64,000 bases of DNA, taken from positions 1 to 64,000 of the forward strand of contig BCJU01000002.1 in assembly GCA_001600355.1 (NCBI GenBank). Reading direction: 5' to 3'. The notes beneath the pieces were generated by a model. The model did no database searches. It worked only from the letters and a program-made list of their open reading frames with translations, and was not told the DNA's origin. This stretch comes from Meira nashicola (lineage: Eukaryota > Basidiomycota > Exobasidiomycetes > Exobasidiales > Brachybasidiaceae). The translations under genes and the position numbers were made by a program. Shown in pieces: positions 1-9,899 of the stretch. Each line of letters starts with the position of its first letter. The first letter of the stretch is position 1.

Positions 1-90
1 CCCTAACCCTAACCCTAACCCTAACCCTAACCCTAACCCTAACCCTAACCCTAACCCTAACCCTAACCCTAACCCTAACCCTAACCCTAA
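1..90. repeat. Telomere, 15 perfect CCCTAA units
   Basis: Fifteen uninterrupted CCCTAA hexamers, the complement of TTAGGG, start at base 1. The C-rich strand reads 5'->3' from the edge inward, which is the correct orientation for the left end of a chromosome. TTAGGG is the telomere unit of many filamentous and basidiomycete fungi. The array marks a true chromosome end rather than an interstitial tract, because nothing lies outside it. Confidence 0.97.
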
Positions 91-785
91 CCCCTTCTTT
101 TTTACAAGTCTCTAACCCTAACCCTACTTCCCACTCCAACCCCAACCCTACACCGCAGTAGCGCAGCTCGGCCGAACTCAACCACGTGCCAACCCACCAC
201 GTGCTCCCCTTTCTCCAACTTTCCCCAAGTCTCTCTTTTCGTCCTACCCCCCGCACCTCCCCCTCTCCCAGTCCAAACCTCCGCTAACGCTTCGGTTCGG
301 ACGTCGGGGATTATAAACCCCCCGAAATAACCCCAAGATTCAACATTCCAGTCAAATCAGTCGCGCGCCGGATTAGAACAGCCCACCTGAGGCTCACGCC
401 ACAGGTGAACTGCCACCCAACTACACCACGTCGAGCTATTACTAACACGCGTAAATTAACTGTTATTTAACACGCACGTCCAGCTATTAATTAATTATTA
501 ATAAACCCCCCCTTTTTACACCCTAGAGGACAATCCGTCTCTAGGAAATAGGTCAGGAAATAAGTCAGGGTTTTTAGAACCCGTTGTATTACCTAATTCT
601 TCTTTTAAAGTAATGCTAATCAAACAACTTAACCTTTTTATATGGTTTACCCTGCCTTTACTGTTTATTAGATAAATAAAAATATCATTAAAGCTAGACT
701 ATACTATAAACATATATTATAGGTCAGGTACAGAAAAAATAGAGACTATAATATATAGCTTTTATTCACGAGACTACAATCTTTT
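91..785. other. Subtelomeric non-coding region
   Basis: Degenerate telomere-like units continue to about 151. They are followed by a C-rich, relatively GC-rich stretch to about 440, with two copies of ACCACGTGC at 181-189 and 196-204. A hairpin with arms CACCTG (384-389) and CAGGTG (402-407) follows. The DNA becomes strongly AT-rich after about 440. No coding region is supported. On the minus strand the hairpin segment weakly resembles a tRNA. Confidence 0.7.
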
Positions 786-1304
786 TTAAGCACCGTATGC
801 GGTAGCGGCGTTCTTCAAATCAGCGTTGAACTTGTCAGCCAATGATTGTGCACTGGCTTGCAAATCAGCTGGAGCAGCGGCAACCAATGCCTTTCCGAAT
901 GCGTTGGTATCAGTTGATAAAGCGGCAACATCTTGTTTAGCCAAATTAGATACACCGAGTGAGTCAAACTTGGGCTTCAAGGTAACCAAACGGTCTGTAG
1001 CAGTCTTGACGTTAACTTCAGTACCAGTTAAAGTGCTGATAATATCTTGAGCATCTGATTCAGTAACGGTTTCAGTGTTTGAGGTAACATCAGTTGTTGC
1101 AGTTTGAATCTTCTTGTCTAATGCTTGAGCGGAGTTATGGATACCTAAAGCACTGATGTAGTTGATGTTATCAGATGCTAATTTGTTGTTCAAATCAGTA
1201 ACGGCTGAATCAATTGCAGCAACATCAGCCTTGACGGTAGCAACATCAGCGCTAACAATAGCAACGGCCAAAGCCAAAAGAGCAGCAGTAGCGAAGAATT
1301 TCAT
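786..1304 (-). CDS. Secreted hydrophobic surface-binding protein A (HsbA)-like
   Basis: A 172-residue protein with a clear signal peptide (about residues 1-19, cleaved near VSA-D). The mature chain is small, soluble, Ala/Thr/Asp-rich and predicted largely helical, without cysteines. The opening helix repeats V-x-x-D spacing and the NxxL-type helical pattern matches the HsbA family. HsbA was described in Aspergillus as a secreted protein that adsorbs to hydrophobic surfaces and recruits polyesterases; related cell-wall mannoproteins share the fold. A TATA-like element lies about 100 bp upstream at 1407-1413. It is the gene nearest the telomere, a usual place for secreted, host- or substrate-facing proteins. 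The family assignment is from sequence character; surface binding is inferred. Confidence 0.8.
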   Translation of the reverse strand: MKFFATAALLALAVAIVSADVATVKADVAAIDSAVTDLNNKLASDNINYISALGIHNSAQALDKKIQTATTDVTSNTETVTESDAQDIISTLTGTEVNVKTATDRLVTLKPKFDSLGVSNLAKQDVAALSTDTNAFGKALVAAAPADLQASAQSLADKFNADLKNAATAYGA

Positions 1305-2560
1305 TTTTGTTGTTGAAGAAAAGAATTAGGATGAAAAGAGATTGGATAGAGAGAGAATTGTAAGAGATGGGGGAATGAGATTTAGAGACATCCAAAAATT
1401 GCCTTCTTTTATATCTTTCGTTCTTCTCAAACGAAGTCACACCATGTACCTAGATACTTAAGAAGGAACAGAAAATGCACCCTCTTTGCGTTTCAACTTT
1501 GAAGCTAAACGAAATTTAAACTTTAAGCTACGGTAATCTAGGCATAGACTCACCATAAAGCAAACGTGTTGATGTTATTTAGTTGCCATTTTAGCGTCAA
1601 TCTGCTAAATATTCCGTCTTTTGAGTACCCCACAATGATTTCTATGGCACTTGGCATCATGTATATAACTCGAATGGTGTAATTAGGACCTTTGATGAGC
1701 ACGAATGATTTTATAGCTGCATATTTTAGCGTAATTTTAACCTTTGTAGTTAGAAACAATAAGATAGATTCGGAGAAAAGTGCGTATACGTTGTTCGATC
1801 ATCAGTTGTGCATAGAACCTTTAAGGTCTCGCTTAAAGACACTAAAACATGGTGAAGCTGTGAAAAAACACATGTTCTTAATTCATTTAAGCACTTAAAT
1901 TCGATTCTCACTCGGAGAACTTATAGTCTATTAAATTAATTCATTTGATGAAACAAAACAGGGAAGAGAAGTTCTGGAAGTCCAGCTGGTTTTACCCTTC
2001 TTTTTCATTCATTAGAATTCCCCGCGGAGAACAATGAAATCCACCTACATATTTCTAGGACTTTTAGCTTGTTTCTATGGAACAAAGAGAGTATTACCCC
2101 GCATATAAACGGGAACTTTTAGTGTTTTATCAATAGGCTTATGCTAACAAACAAAAGACCACATGTATGCTTAGCGCTAAAATAAAAAGCCAAGCGTGCG
2201 GGGTTTACATGCATTTAGATGCCCACTTTTCTTCTATGTGCATATGTGGCGAACTTGATCAGTCTTTTCACGTATTCTTTTCAATTCTCCGAATGCTTAA
2301 ATCTGGCTAAATCTACTTTAAAAAATAATCTCCCGTATTCCGATCAACGGCCAAGAAGAGTGGGGGCATGATTTAGTGCCGTTTTGCATTATGAGAATAA
2401 CCCTTTGTGTATGTGAACAATGGTAGTCTATTTGAAATATATATGTACAAAGTTTGATGTGAGTGAAAATATACATGATGTCTATGAATTCTATCTATAA
2501 AGTCTATTGTTGAAACCCGTTACGATGAAGAAGAAAAAAGGTGATGAGAATACTTGCTGC
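1305..2560. other. Intergenic region upstream of the HsbA-like gene
   Basis: About 1.25 kb with no convincing gene; the short open frames have no family resemblance and poor codon character. It should hold the HsbA-like promoter (TATA at 1407-1413 on the minus strand). One GTGCGGGG motif lies at 2196-2203, and this motif recurs in other intergenic regions of the window. Confidence 0.6.
1407..1413 (-). promoter_or_regulatory. TATA-like element of the HsbA-like gene
   Basis: Minus-strand TATAAAA, about 105 bases upstream of the ATG at 1304. The position is normal for a fungal TATA box of a strongly expressed secreted protein. Confidence 0.45.
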
Positions 2561-3391
2561 TCAGAAGAACTGCTCAGTTAATTTATTCAGTCGGGCTTTA
2601 CGTTGAACTTCCCAACCGGCCACGTCCCATACATCTGGTGAACACCATGTTGGTGCTTTATGCATACTTAGAGGTGTAATCTTCTGAAAGGCCTGCAAAG
2701 GATTATATACCTTCTTACTTGCATCTTCTTGCAAAGATTGACGTAATTCTCTTGATCTTGTAGCATTTGTCTTGATTAATGTTGCTCCGCTTGTACTTGA
2801 ATATCCGCAATAAGCTAAAACGAACCAAGGAGGAATCGTTTTACGACCAAACTTAAAACAATGTTTGGTGATGGAAGTGCAATAAATAATATTTTCACCT
2901 CTTCTAGTCTTTCCTTTGAATTCGTTTCGAATGAATAGCCATTTATCATCCCAAGTTTCAATACGTGAAACGATCTTATATTTTGCCAAAATTGGTATTT
3001 CGTTGTGAAATACAAAAGATGTTGATCCAAGTGCAACCCAACCTCCGTCCAACATAAAATCAGCCAATCGATTAACACTATATTGCATTCTAGCAAGATC
3101 TAGATTTTTCGGATAAGAGCTATTACCGAGATGACCCATAAAATCGCATTCGTCTAATGTTGCACGACGTTTACAAGTGAATTGATCTTCGAATGGATCG
3201 CAGCCTTGAGCTGAAGGAATACGTTGAAATGATTTTTGATTATAACGTAAACGTAAATCTCGTAACCTTAAGCGCCAATAAGGCGTCATCATTCGTATCG
3301 TCCATGCAAAAGGGAGTGAATTTCGAAATAATAATAAAAATGCTAATCCGATAGCAATGATGGACGATGTCGTCCACCAAAGCAACATCAT
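2561..3391 (-). CDS. THEM6-like hotdog-fold thioesterase, membrane-anchored
   Basis: A 276-residue protein with an N-terminal membrane anchor (about residues 7-24), a short basic stretch and a hotdog (4HBT-type) domain. The segment around residues 80-93 reads D-E-C-D-F-M-G-H-L-G-N-S-S-Y. That is the D..GH..N..Y signature of acyl thioesterases, where the Asp is catalytic or positioning. The layout (anchor followed by a single hotdog domain with long tails) resembles animal THEM6/UPF0670 and its fungal relatives, whose substrates are poorly known; fatty acyl-CoA is the family expectation. The 5' leader holds a TTG/TGA trinucleotide tract at about 3411-3449. The first two codons are both ATG; I use the first. 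Confidence 0.8.
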   Translation of the reverse strand: MMLLWWTTSSIIAIGLAFLLLFRNSLPFAWTIRMMTPYWRLRLRDLRLRYNQKSFQRIPSAQGCDPFEDQFTCKRRATLDECDFMGHLGNSSYPKNLDLARMQYSVNRLADFMLDGGWVALGSTSFVFHNEIPILAKYKIVSRIETWDDKWLFIRNEFKGKTRRGENIIYCTSITKHCFKFGRKTIPPWFVLAYCGYSSTSGATLIKTNATRSRELRQSLQEDASKKVYNPLQAFQKITPLSMHKAPTWCSPDVWDVAGWEVQRKARLNKLTEQFF

Positions 3392-4104
3392 TTATGTCGA
3401 ATTGTTCTTTATGTTGTTGTTGTTGTTGTTATTGCTGATGATGATGAAAGTATGAAAAGAAGGCAAATATATTTATCAACCTTATCATCATTTTTTTATT
3501 ATTTTACAACGCTTTCAACTACGGGCCCGAGCATATCAAACGTCACTTCAGGGGTTCTTTTGTTCTATGACAAGCCGTAATAAGAAAAAGTGAAAATTCG
3601 CTCGGTTAAGGCGTACGTACGTATGTACATATCGTGTAAAACTTGAGCCGTGCCCCTTGCGTGCGTAATCGATCGGCTGAGCTCTGATTTTATAAGGTAA
3701 AATAATGCCCTAGATTGATAAGCCACCCTGTTTGAATGTGCATATGTAAAATAGCATCATCTCAGCTTAAAAAAAAAAAAATACAAAGTTGATCGACGTC
3801 AAGGAACATTACTGTGCCGGCGTAAGAGAAAAGCCGGGCATTTGATCGGAAAATTTTTAGACGCAAAAGTGGCGTTTAAGCTGTTAAACGGCTCAAGTGC
3901 AATGCGCGATTCTGCACGATAACGAACACTTTTCAAGGCGAATTTAAATCGGGTACGGAAGCGGTCCCTCCTAATTCACGCGTACAAACTGTGCCAAACA
4001 CTTTTCACAAGGTTTTAAAAGCCCGGAATAGAAAATTTTAAGGGTTTCTTTTTCTGATAAGGTTGTACCTGTACACAGATTTATTCCAAGAATCCGAGCT
4101 GTCC
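3392..4104. other. Intergenic region, THEM6-like promoter side
   Basis: About 0.7 kb. It holds a trinucleotide tract just upstream of the thioesterase start (about 3411-3449), a CGTACGTACGTATGTAC alternating stretch near 3612-3628, an A12-type run near 3769-3781 and a GC-rich CCGGC/GCCGG pair at about 3815-3840. No gene is seen. Confidence 0.55.
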
Positions 4105-6258
4105 CTATGTTCCTAATCTGCCCTCTACGCTTGGAAGGACGTCAAGCCAATCCGTCGAACCAAATAAGTCTTGTAGTAATTGATCGAGAGATAACACTTC
4201 TTCTTCGTCTGTTATAAGAGGTGGTATGCTGACATCAATTCCTCCAACAAGCTCTAGATTTTGAGAGCATTCTGTATTTTCGTCAATTTGAGATGGTGTT
4301 TGATCTTTTAAAGAACTTTGTGAAATTCTTGCCTTGGTAATTGCTCTCCTCCATACTCCAATCACTTCTGCCATTCCACCTATAATTCGTGAAATTGTTG
4401 TAGTAATTCCACCTTGTTCTTCAGGTACATCTTTTATCTTTTTTAGCATTGCAATCGATCCCTTGATACCCGTTTGCCAAGACGTACTTCTTCGTGGTAA
4501 TGTTTGCCAATATCTTGCACTTGTTCCATGCATCTCCATTCCTAACATACATGCTTCCATTATATAACCACAAGTTGTCAACGTAGGCACTACCAAATCA
4601 CGTTGAGGTGAAAATTGCAAAGAAGCAAGCGAAGAAGCAACCATTAATATTGATTCACCTGTATCGATTCGATTATCGCCATGATAAAATACAAATTCTC
4701 GGATAAGCTCATTTGATGCTTTTCCACTTATCATTTTATAAAGAAAATCAGGAGTGAATTGTATGACTTCATCCGCATTTTCATCTTCTTGAAGAGCGTA
4801 ATAAAGCGTACAACCAGAAATCATCAAAAAGAATGCTAATCCTTCTAAATCGAGCCAGTTCAATACCAACTGCGCTTCAGGAAGTCGATGAGACTCTAGC
4901 CATGTATATCGCAAGGCTTTTGACTGTTCACAATCCTCTTCAAATTCTTTCAAGATTTTTCCCAACACTTCAAGGCGTTCTTTATTCGTTCTCTCGGGAC
5001 TTCGTCGTACTCTTGTGTGTACAAAAGGTGCTTCTTTGCGTAACTTTTGCCATGTTTCGGTAGTAATTGCCATAAGATGTGCACGTAAAAGTACAAATAA
5101 CTGACCTAATCCTTTCGTTGTAATAGTAAGATGCAATCTCAAATACTGTAACAAACTTCCAACATAATCTATACTTGGATGGTTTCGATTCCCCCAAAAG
5201 CGTATCACATCATCGCTGCCCATACAATGTGAAAATTCCCAAGTGGCTGAACTACACCATTGTAAGCCTATTTCAAACTCTCGTTCATTCATTGTACGAT
5301 TTTCTCCTTCTTTTGATTGATATTCTTGCTTGCAAATGCTTGCAATACGATATGCATTACCGGCTAAAACGGCCATTTCCAAGCTACGTACCTTTCCATG
5401 ATCGGATTGTGTCAAAAAGGCAGAAGCTATTGGAAAAACTGTCAATAGCTCCATCGCTTGGGCAGCATGTAGATCTCGTTGAGAAGTGAAGATCAATTGG
5501 GATAAAAGGGATTCGATCTTTCGAGTCAAAGATGTGATCAATAGCTGTTTACCGATGACTTGTTGAGAAGAATGTTGTAAAGCGATAAGATATTGTGCTG
5601 CTTCCAAAACTCTGATGGGCGCAGATAAATGCTGACCTTGAAGACGTGCTCGACGAACATGATCAGGATTGGGTAATTGTGGAAGCCAAATCAATAGATG
5701 TTCTTCACACCAAACACTTAATCGATGTGCCAAGGTATCATCAATCAGCTCGTATGACGACTTTCCATACCGGTCCCATTCCTGAGCCAATGCGTTTGAT
5801 TGTGCAGCAAAATTTGGTTGTCGTATTGATAATTCTGAAACCAAAGTGATTGGTCTACTTCGTGGGGTGTATCGCTTAAATTCTTGCAGATCAGCTGGAA
5901 ATGTAGGAGGTCCTGAGGAGGGTGTCGGGGTGTGCGATTGATGTGCACTGAATGCTTCATTTGGAACTGATTCAGTTGGCGTTATATAGTGTTGCTCTTT
6001 TTGCTGTCTTTGAATGCTGTCTTTTCGTCTTTTACTTGCAATCTTTTCAATCTTTTCGAAATCATCCAATATACAAGGCAATCCTAAAATGAAACACCTT
6101 GAACATGCTTCTTCTTCTTTGACTGGATTGGTAGAAGGCTCAATGAGCAAAATCGATTCTTTCAATTCACATCGCTTCTTTTGTTCTTTGCAACCTTTAC
6201 ACGAACGAAAAGCATTTGGTCTATTACGCTTTCTTGTTGCCTTTTGACTTTCAATCAT
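4105..6258 (-). CDS. Zn2Cys6 transcription factor with extended zinc-cluster loop
   Basis: A single-exon 717-residue regulator. The binuclear zinc cluster occupies residues 20-62, with cysteines at about 20, 23, 30, 52, 55 and 62 (C-x2-C-x6-C-x21-C-x2-C-x6-C). A basic stretch precedes it and a Lys/Arg-rich linker follows (about 70-90). The x21 central loop is longer than the usual 5-12 residues. The middle and C-terminal parts are helical, with LxxLxx-rich segments consistent with a fungal regulatory domain. The acidic tail near the C terminus may activate transcription. Such proteins bind CGG half-sites and commonly regulate nearby metabolic genes, but the target cannot be read here. Confidence 0.87.
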   Translation of the reverse strand: MIESQKATRKRNRPNAFRSCKGCKEQKKRCELKESILLIEPSTNPVKEEEACSRCFILGLPCILDDFEKIEKIASKRRKDSIQRQQKEQHYITPTESVPNEAFSAHQSHTPTPSSGPPTFPADLQEFKRYTPRSRPITLVSELSIRQPNFAAQSNALAQEWDRYGKSSYELIDDTLAHRLSVWCEEHLLIWLPQLPNPDHVRRARLQGQHLSAPIRVLEAAQYLIALQHSSQQVIGKQLLITSLTRKIESLLSQLIFTSQRDLHAAQAMELLTVFPIASAFLTQSDHGKVRSLEMAVLAGNAYRIASICKQEYQSKEGENRTMNEREFEIGLQWCSSATWEFSHCMGSDDVIRFWGNRNHPSIDYVGSLLQYLRLHLTITTKGLGQLFVLLRAHLMAITTETWQKLRKEAPFVHTRVRRSPERTNKERLEVLGKILKEFEEDCEQSKALRYTWLESHRLPEAQLVLNWLDLEGLAFFLMISGCTLYYALQEDENADEVIQFTPDFLYKMISGKASNELIREFVFYHGDNRIDTGESILMVASSLASLQFSPQRDLVVPTLTTCGYIMEACMLGMEMHGTSARYWQTLPRRSTSWQTGIKGSIAMLKKIKDVPEEQGGITTTISRIIGGMAEVIGVWRRAITKARISQSSLKDQTPSQIDENTECSQNLELVGGIDVSIPPLITDEEEVLSLDQLLQDLFGSTDWLDVLPSVEGRLGT

Positions 6259-6583
6259 GGTAGGTATTGTATAATCATACCTTTACTTCCAGCTGATGAT
6301 CGGGAAACAAGCGTAGAAATCTTTTTCCGCGCGAATACGACTTCACTCCGCTAGATAATTGCGCAACGCCAACAAATGTGTCAATTTTAGCGTGTGATTG
6401 GTTTGCATATATGCATCTGATACTGGTTATCTGCCTAGGAGAAAACCGCTCTTATTCCGTACTCATTTACAGAATCATGCTGCATGAATGTTTGACATGA
6501 CAAGATGGATTGCCAAAGATATAAAAGAAAAGGTCTTGTTTTAAGCAACACCTCAAATCTTTCCCATCATCTCATTTCACATC
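6259..6583. other. Divergent promoter between regulator and seven-helix protein
   Basis: A 325-bp divergent intergenic region. TATAAAA at 6520-6526 serves the plus-strand gene. No other feature is recognised. Confidence 0.5.
6520..6526 (+). promoter_or_regulatory. TATA box of the seven-helix membrane protein gene
   Basis: TATAAAA about 60 bases upstream of the ATG at 6584. It argues against an earlier start. Confidence 0.5.
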
Positions 6584-7611
6584 ATGACTTTAAACGCTTT
6601 CGGCATTTCTTCTACCGTATTCTTGGTATTGTATGCACTTTTATTCACTTTTTTGATTTTCAATTATGCAACAAAACGATTCAACTTCAAAAGCAGATGG
6701 ACTTTAATTCTTTTTCACGTTTCACTTCGTTTGGCAGCACAATCTGTCGGTTTAGCTTTCTCTTTGATCGGCTTTAAAGAAGTTTCGCTTCTTATTGCTT
6801 CTTTGGTTCTCTCTGCTGAAGGATATTTTTCGTTGGTTTTATGTTTGACAAGATTATTGATTTCTTGGCAAAGGCGTTATTTACCCGAAAAACATTCATG
6901 GTTAGCAGGTCCAAAAAATCCACCTGAAATGAGTACAGCAAGAAGAATTTTTGAAGGCTTAACATTTATTAGCATCGTTCGTTCACCAATAAATGCTATT
7001 CATTGGATCCTTATCGCAGGAAATGTATTGATCATAACAGGTGGAAATTTCCTGGCAGACGGAAAAGGAAACTCAGCAGAAGAGAATTGGGACACGAATC
7101 CTCATTTGACAGCTTCAAAGATCATGCGTGGAACTGGACAAGGATTATTTTTGGTAACAGCAATATTCTTGTATGGATGCTTGTTTCATACTTTACGACG
7201 CGCATATAGCCGTAATGCAACCAAAGAAGAAGTTCAAGCTCGCATCGTTTTAGTGATTTTAGCTATCACTTTTCCATTCATGATGATCAGAGGTGTTTTT
7301 GGAATTTTACAAGGTGTTATTGATTCTTTGAATGTGAGTATAGTAAGGAAGAATAAATGATGATAACACATTTACTGACTTTTTTACCCTTACAGTATTA
7401 TTATCCTGGCATTTATGATTCTGAAGGTTTTACGAGCGAATTTGTCATAAAAGAAGCCGTTTTTACAACAATGACAGAATGGTGTACATGTGCATCATTA
7501 TTATCCACAAGTTTATTGAGCGCTACAAAAAAGGAAAAGAAACTACAACAAACAAAAGATGATGATGACCAAGAAGAACAAGCAGAAAAATTTGATGGAG
7601 AGGTAAAATGA
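6584..7611 (+). CDS. Fungal seven-transmembrane protein, unknown function (2 exons)
   Basis: Exon 1 is 6584-7333 and exon 2 is 7396-7611, giving 321 residues. The 62-bp intron starts GTGAGT, ends CTTACAG and is phase 0. The unspliced frame would add an unrelated tail and stop. About seven hydrophobic segments are visible, starting near residues 8, 40, 66, 118, 143, 195 and 225, and the C-terminal tail is cytosolic, acidic and Lys/Gln-rich. The arrangement resembles fungal integral membrane families such as DUF7702/RTA1-like proteins, but I cannot name one securely. No catalytic motif is seen. The stop codon is only 15 bp from the stop of the convergent ABC transporter gene. Confidence 0.7.
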
Positions 7612-7626
7612 TATTCATATGAGTCT

Positions 7627-9570
7627 TTACTTGAAACGGAATTTAGGATGCGCTGAGAAACGTAATAATAGATAACCTAAAAATGAGAAAACAAAATAAA
7701 TGGCAAACAAGAAACCAACACATTCTGCAATTGTGAAACTTTGAAGGTTATATTGTTGCATAACATCTTCTCCTGTTCGATAACATTGTCCATTATTTGC
7801 TACACCGTTGCAATTATACACTTGTCCTTTAAATTCATTTTGACCGATTGCAAGATAAGAATACGTGATAGGACTAATCCAACGAAGCCAAACGAACCAA
7901 GGTGGTGGTTTAGGTAATAAATTTCCACCGAATAAGAAAAAGATTACGTTTAATGCAGGAGCAATAATGCTTCCGATCTCTACAGTTGGACTGACGGCTC
8001 CAATGCAAAAACCCATTCCAATTGAAGTTAAAATTTGAATTTGATTGATGGCGAGAAAGATAAAAAATCGTGCTGCTGATGCTTGAAGGCCTACCATCCA
8101 ATAAAGGATTACGTAAAATAAAATTCTTTGTAAGATTTGACTTGGTACTTCAACTAACATTCTAGCAAGATAAAAACTACTTGTACGGTATAAACCTGCA
8201 AAACGTTCTCTTCTCATAATTTGACGACTTAAAGGGAAAACGTTTATAATTGGAAACAAGACAGCAAAACTTGCATTAACTGGAATGAAGAAAAGGATAC
8301 CAATTCTTGCAATCACGTCCGGTTGATCGTAACCTAAACGGAAGAAAGCGAAACCAATAATGATAAGAAGAACGACAGTTTGACCTAAAGCTCCGAATAA
8401 TAAAACAGGATTACGTAATGTTTCAATTAGCGTTCGTTCTGTGAGAATAAATAATTCTTTGAGCCAATTTGAAGGCCATGTCTTATATGCATCTTCGTGT
8501 TTTTCATCCTTTATTATACTAGATCGACGACTGTTTCGACCGTCAGCAGATTCATGTAGTTTTTCATCAGTTTCAGTACTTTCTTGATTTCCTTCTTGAC
8601 GAACATCTCTTCCCTTTCCTGAATTACGCCATGATTTTAATAATGCTTCAATTCGATCTTCTGCTTCATCACTCTTTTCCAAATTTTGTGAAATATCTAA
8701 AAGATAATCGGCAGGATTCATACCTTCTGGAACTTTATATCCTAAAGATTCGAAATACGGAATTGCATCTTGTGGTATTCCTTCATAGAAAACTGTTCCA
8801 CGAGCTAATAAGATGACTCGATCGAATTGACAAAACATTCTATAGCTCGGTTGATGAATTGTCATTAAACAAGCTAAATTACGTTCACGAGAAATATCTC
8901 TTAAATTTTCCACAACACTCCAAGCGGCAAAAGCATCTAAACCTGAAGTAGGTTCATCTAATAAAAGAAGGCTTACATCGCTCACTAATTCCGTTCCAAT
9001 TGAAGTTCTTTTTCTTTCTCCACCCGAAACACCTCTTTGACCTGGTCCTCCCATTCTTGTATTTTGACATTTTTCCAATCGAAGCATTCCAATCGTTTCA
9101 TCAACACGATCTTCTTTTTCCTTACGAGTGAATAAACGATCGGGTAATCTTAATCTAGCAGCATAAGATAATGTTTCACGTACGGTTAAACATCCAATTT
9201 GTAAATCATCTTGTTCAACATAACCAACAACTCGTTTCCATGTTGCTGGATCTCTTGGTTTACCTTTATAATGAACTGAACCGTTTAATTTACCAACATT
9301 TTCAAGTCTTGCAGAAAGAGCGTTTAATAAAGTAGTTTTACCCGCTCCACTTGCACCAAGAATTGCAACCATTTCACCTCTTTTCACTGAACCCGTTAAT
9401 CCGTTTAAAATTCTACGATGATCTTGAGGAATTGGTGTTAGATGAGAAGCAGATTCAGCAGGTCTTTCTTTGTAGGTAGGTGTCTCTCCACCGTCATTCT
9501 TGGCTTGCTTTTGAGCATGCTTTTTTATACGCGGAACAGGTATATCGTATGTTATATCAAGCCAATCCAT
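7627..9570 (-). CDS. ABCG-type half-size ABC transporter
   Basis: A 647-residue protein in the order ATPase domain then membrane domain (WHITE/ABCG layout). Walker A GASGAGKTT is at about residues 72-80, the signature VSGGERKR at 181-188 and Walker B LLLLDEPTSGLD at 201-212, followed by the H-loop (TIHQPS). An acidic/Ser-rich linker (about 315-370) separates the ATPase from six predicted membrane helices (about 385-645). A Cys-containing extracellular loop (VYNCNGVANNGQCY) precedes the last helix, as in ABCG half-transporters. Half-transporters work as dimers and export lipids, sterols or xenobiotics; the substrate here is unknown. It is complete, intron-free and convergent with the gene ending at 7611. 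Confidence 0.92.
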   Translation of the reverse strand: MDWLDITYDIPVPRIKKHAQKQAKNDGGETPTYKERPAESASHLTPIPQDHRRILNGLTGSVKRGEMVAILGASGAGKTTLLNALSARLENVGKLNGSVHYKGKPRDPATWKRVVGYVEQDDLQIGCLTVRETLSYAARLRLPDRLFTRKEKEDRVDETIGMLRLEKCQNTRMGGPGQRGVSGGERKRTSIGTELVSDVSLLLLDEPTSGLDAFAAWSVVENLRDISRERNLACLMTIHQPSYRMFCQFDRVILLARGTVFYEGIPQDAIPYFESLGYKVPEGMNPADYLLDISQNLEKSDEAEDRIEALLKSWRNSGKGRDVRQEGNQESTETDEKLHESADGRNSRRSSIIKDEKHEDAYKTWPSNWLKELFILTERTLIETLRNPVLLFGALGQTVVLLIIIGFAFFRLGYDQPDVIARIGILFFIPVNASFAVLFPIINVFPLSRQIMRRERFAGLYRTSSFYLARMLVEVPSQILQRILFYVILYWMVGLQASAARFFIFLAINQIQILTSIGMGFCIGAVSPTVEIGSIIAPALNVIFFLFGGNLLPKPPPWFVWLRWISPITYSYLAIGQNEFKGQVYNCNGVANNGQCYRTGEDVMQQYNLQSFTIAECVGFLFAIYFVFSFLGYLLLRFSAHPKFRFK

Positions 9571-9899
9571 CTTTTGTATAAATTGGTATTTGGTTAGGAT
9601 GGGAGATGTTAATAAATGGGTGGGTGTTCTTATATACCTGTGTGTATTGCATTATTCGGCTCGTACAGCAATCGTAGCTGAGCAAATAAAAAGAAGAAAG
9701 CTGTACAATCCATGGCTTTTATCATCTTGGCATTTAAACAGAGAATCGGTGTTAAGCAGCAATAAACATTCAGGAACGCGTACCAAACGCGTTACGTAAA
9801 AGCCGAGAAGCCAAGAAGTTTAAAATAAGAAGCCATGGGATCTGAATCTTATAAGTGCTTATATAACAGTAGATAATTATAATATAGAATATGTACTAC
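9571..9899. other. Intergenic region upstream of the ABCG gene
   Basis: About 330 bp holding the ABCG promoter and the 3' end of the MFS gene. A TATA-like TTATATA lies near 9630. Nothing else is supported. Confidence 0.5.

Noticed and set aside
826..1050. Plus-strand frame opposite the HsbA-like gene
   Set aside because: Antisense shadow; the minus-strand frame has a signal peptide and family resemblance.
1692..1898. 68-codon plus-strand frame between HsbA-like and thioesterase genes
   Set aside because: No domain, signal, or neighbouring splice partner; composition matches intergenic DNA.
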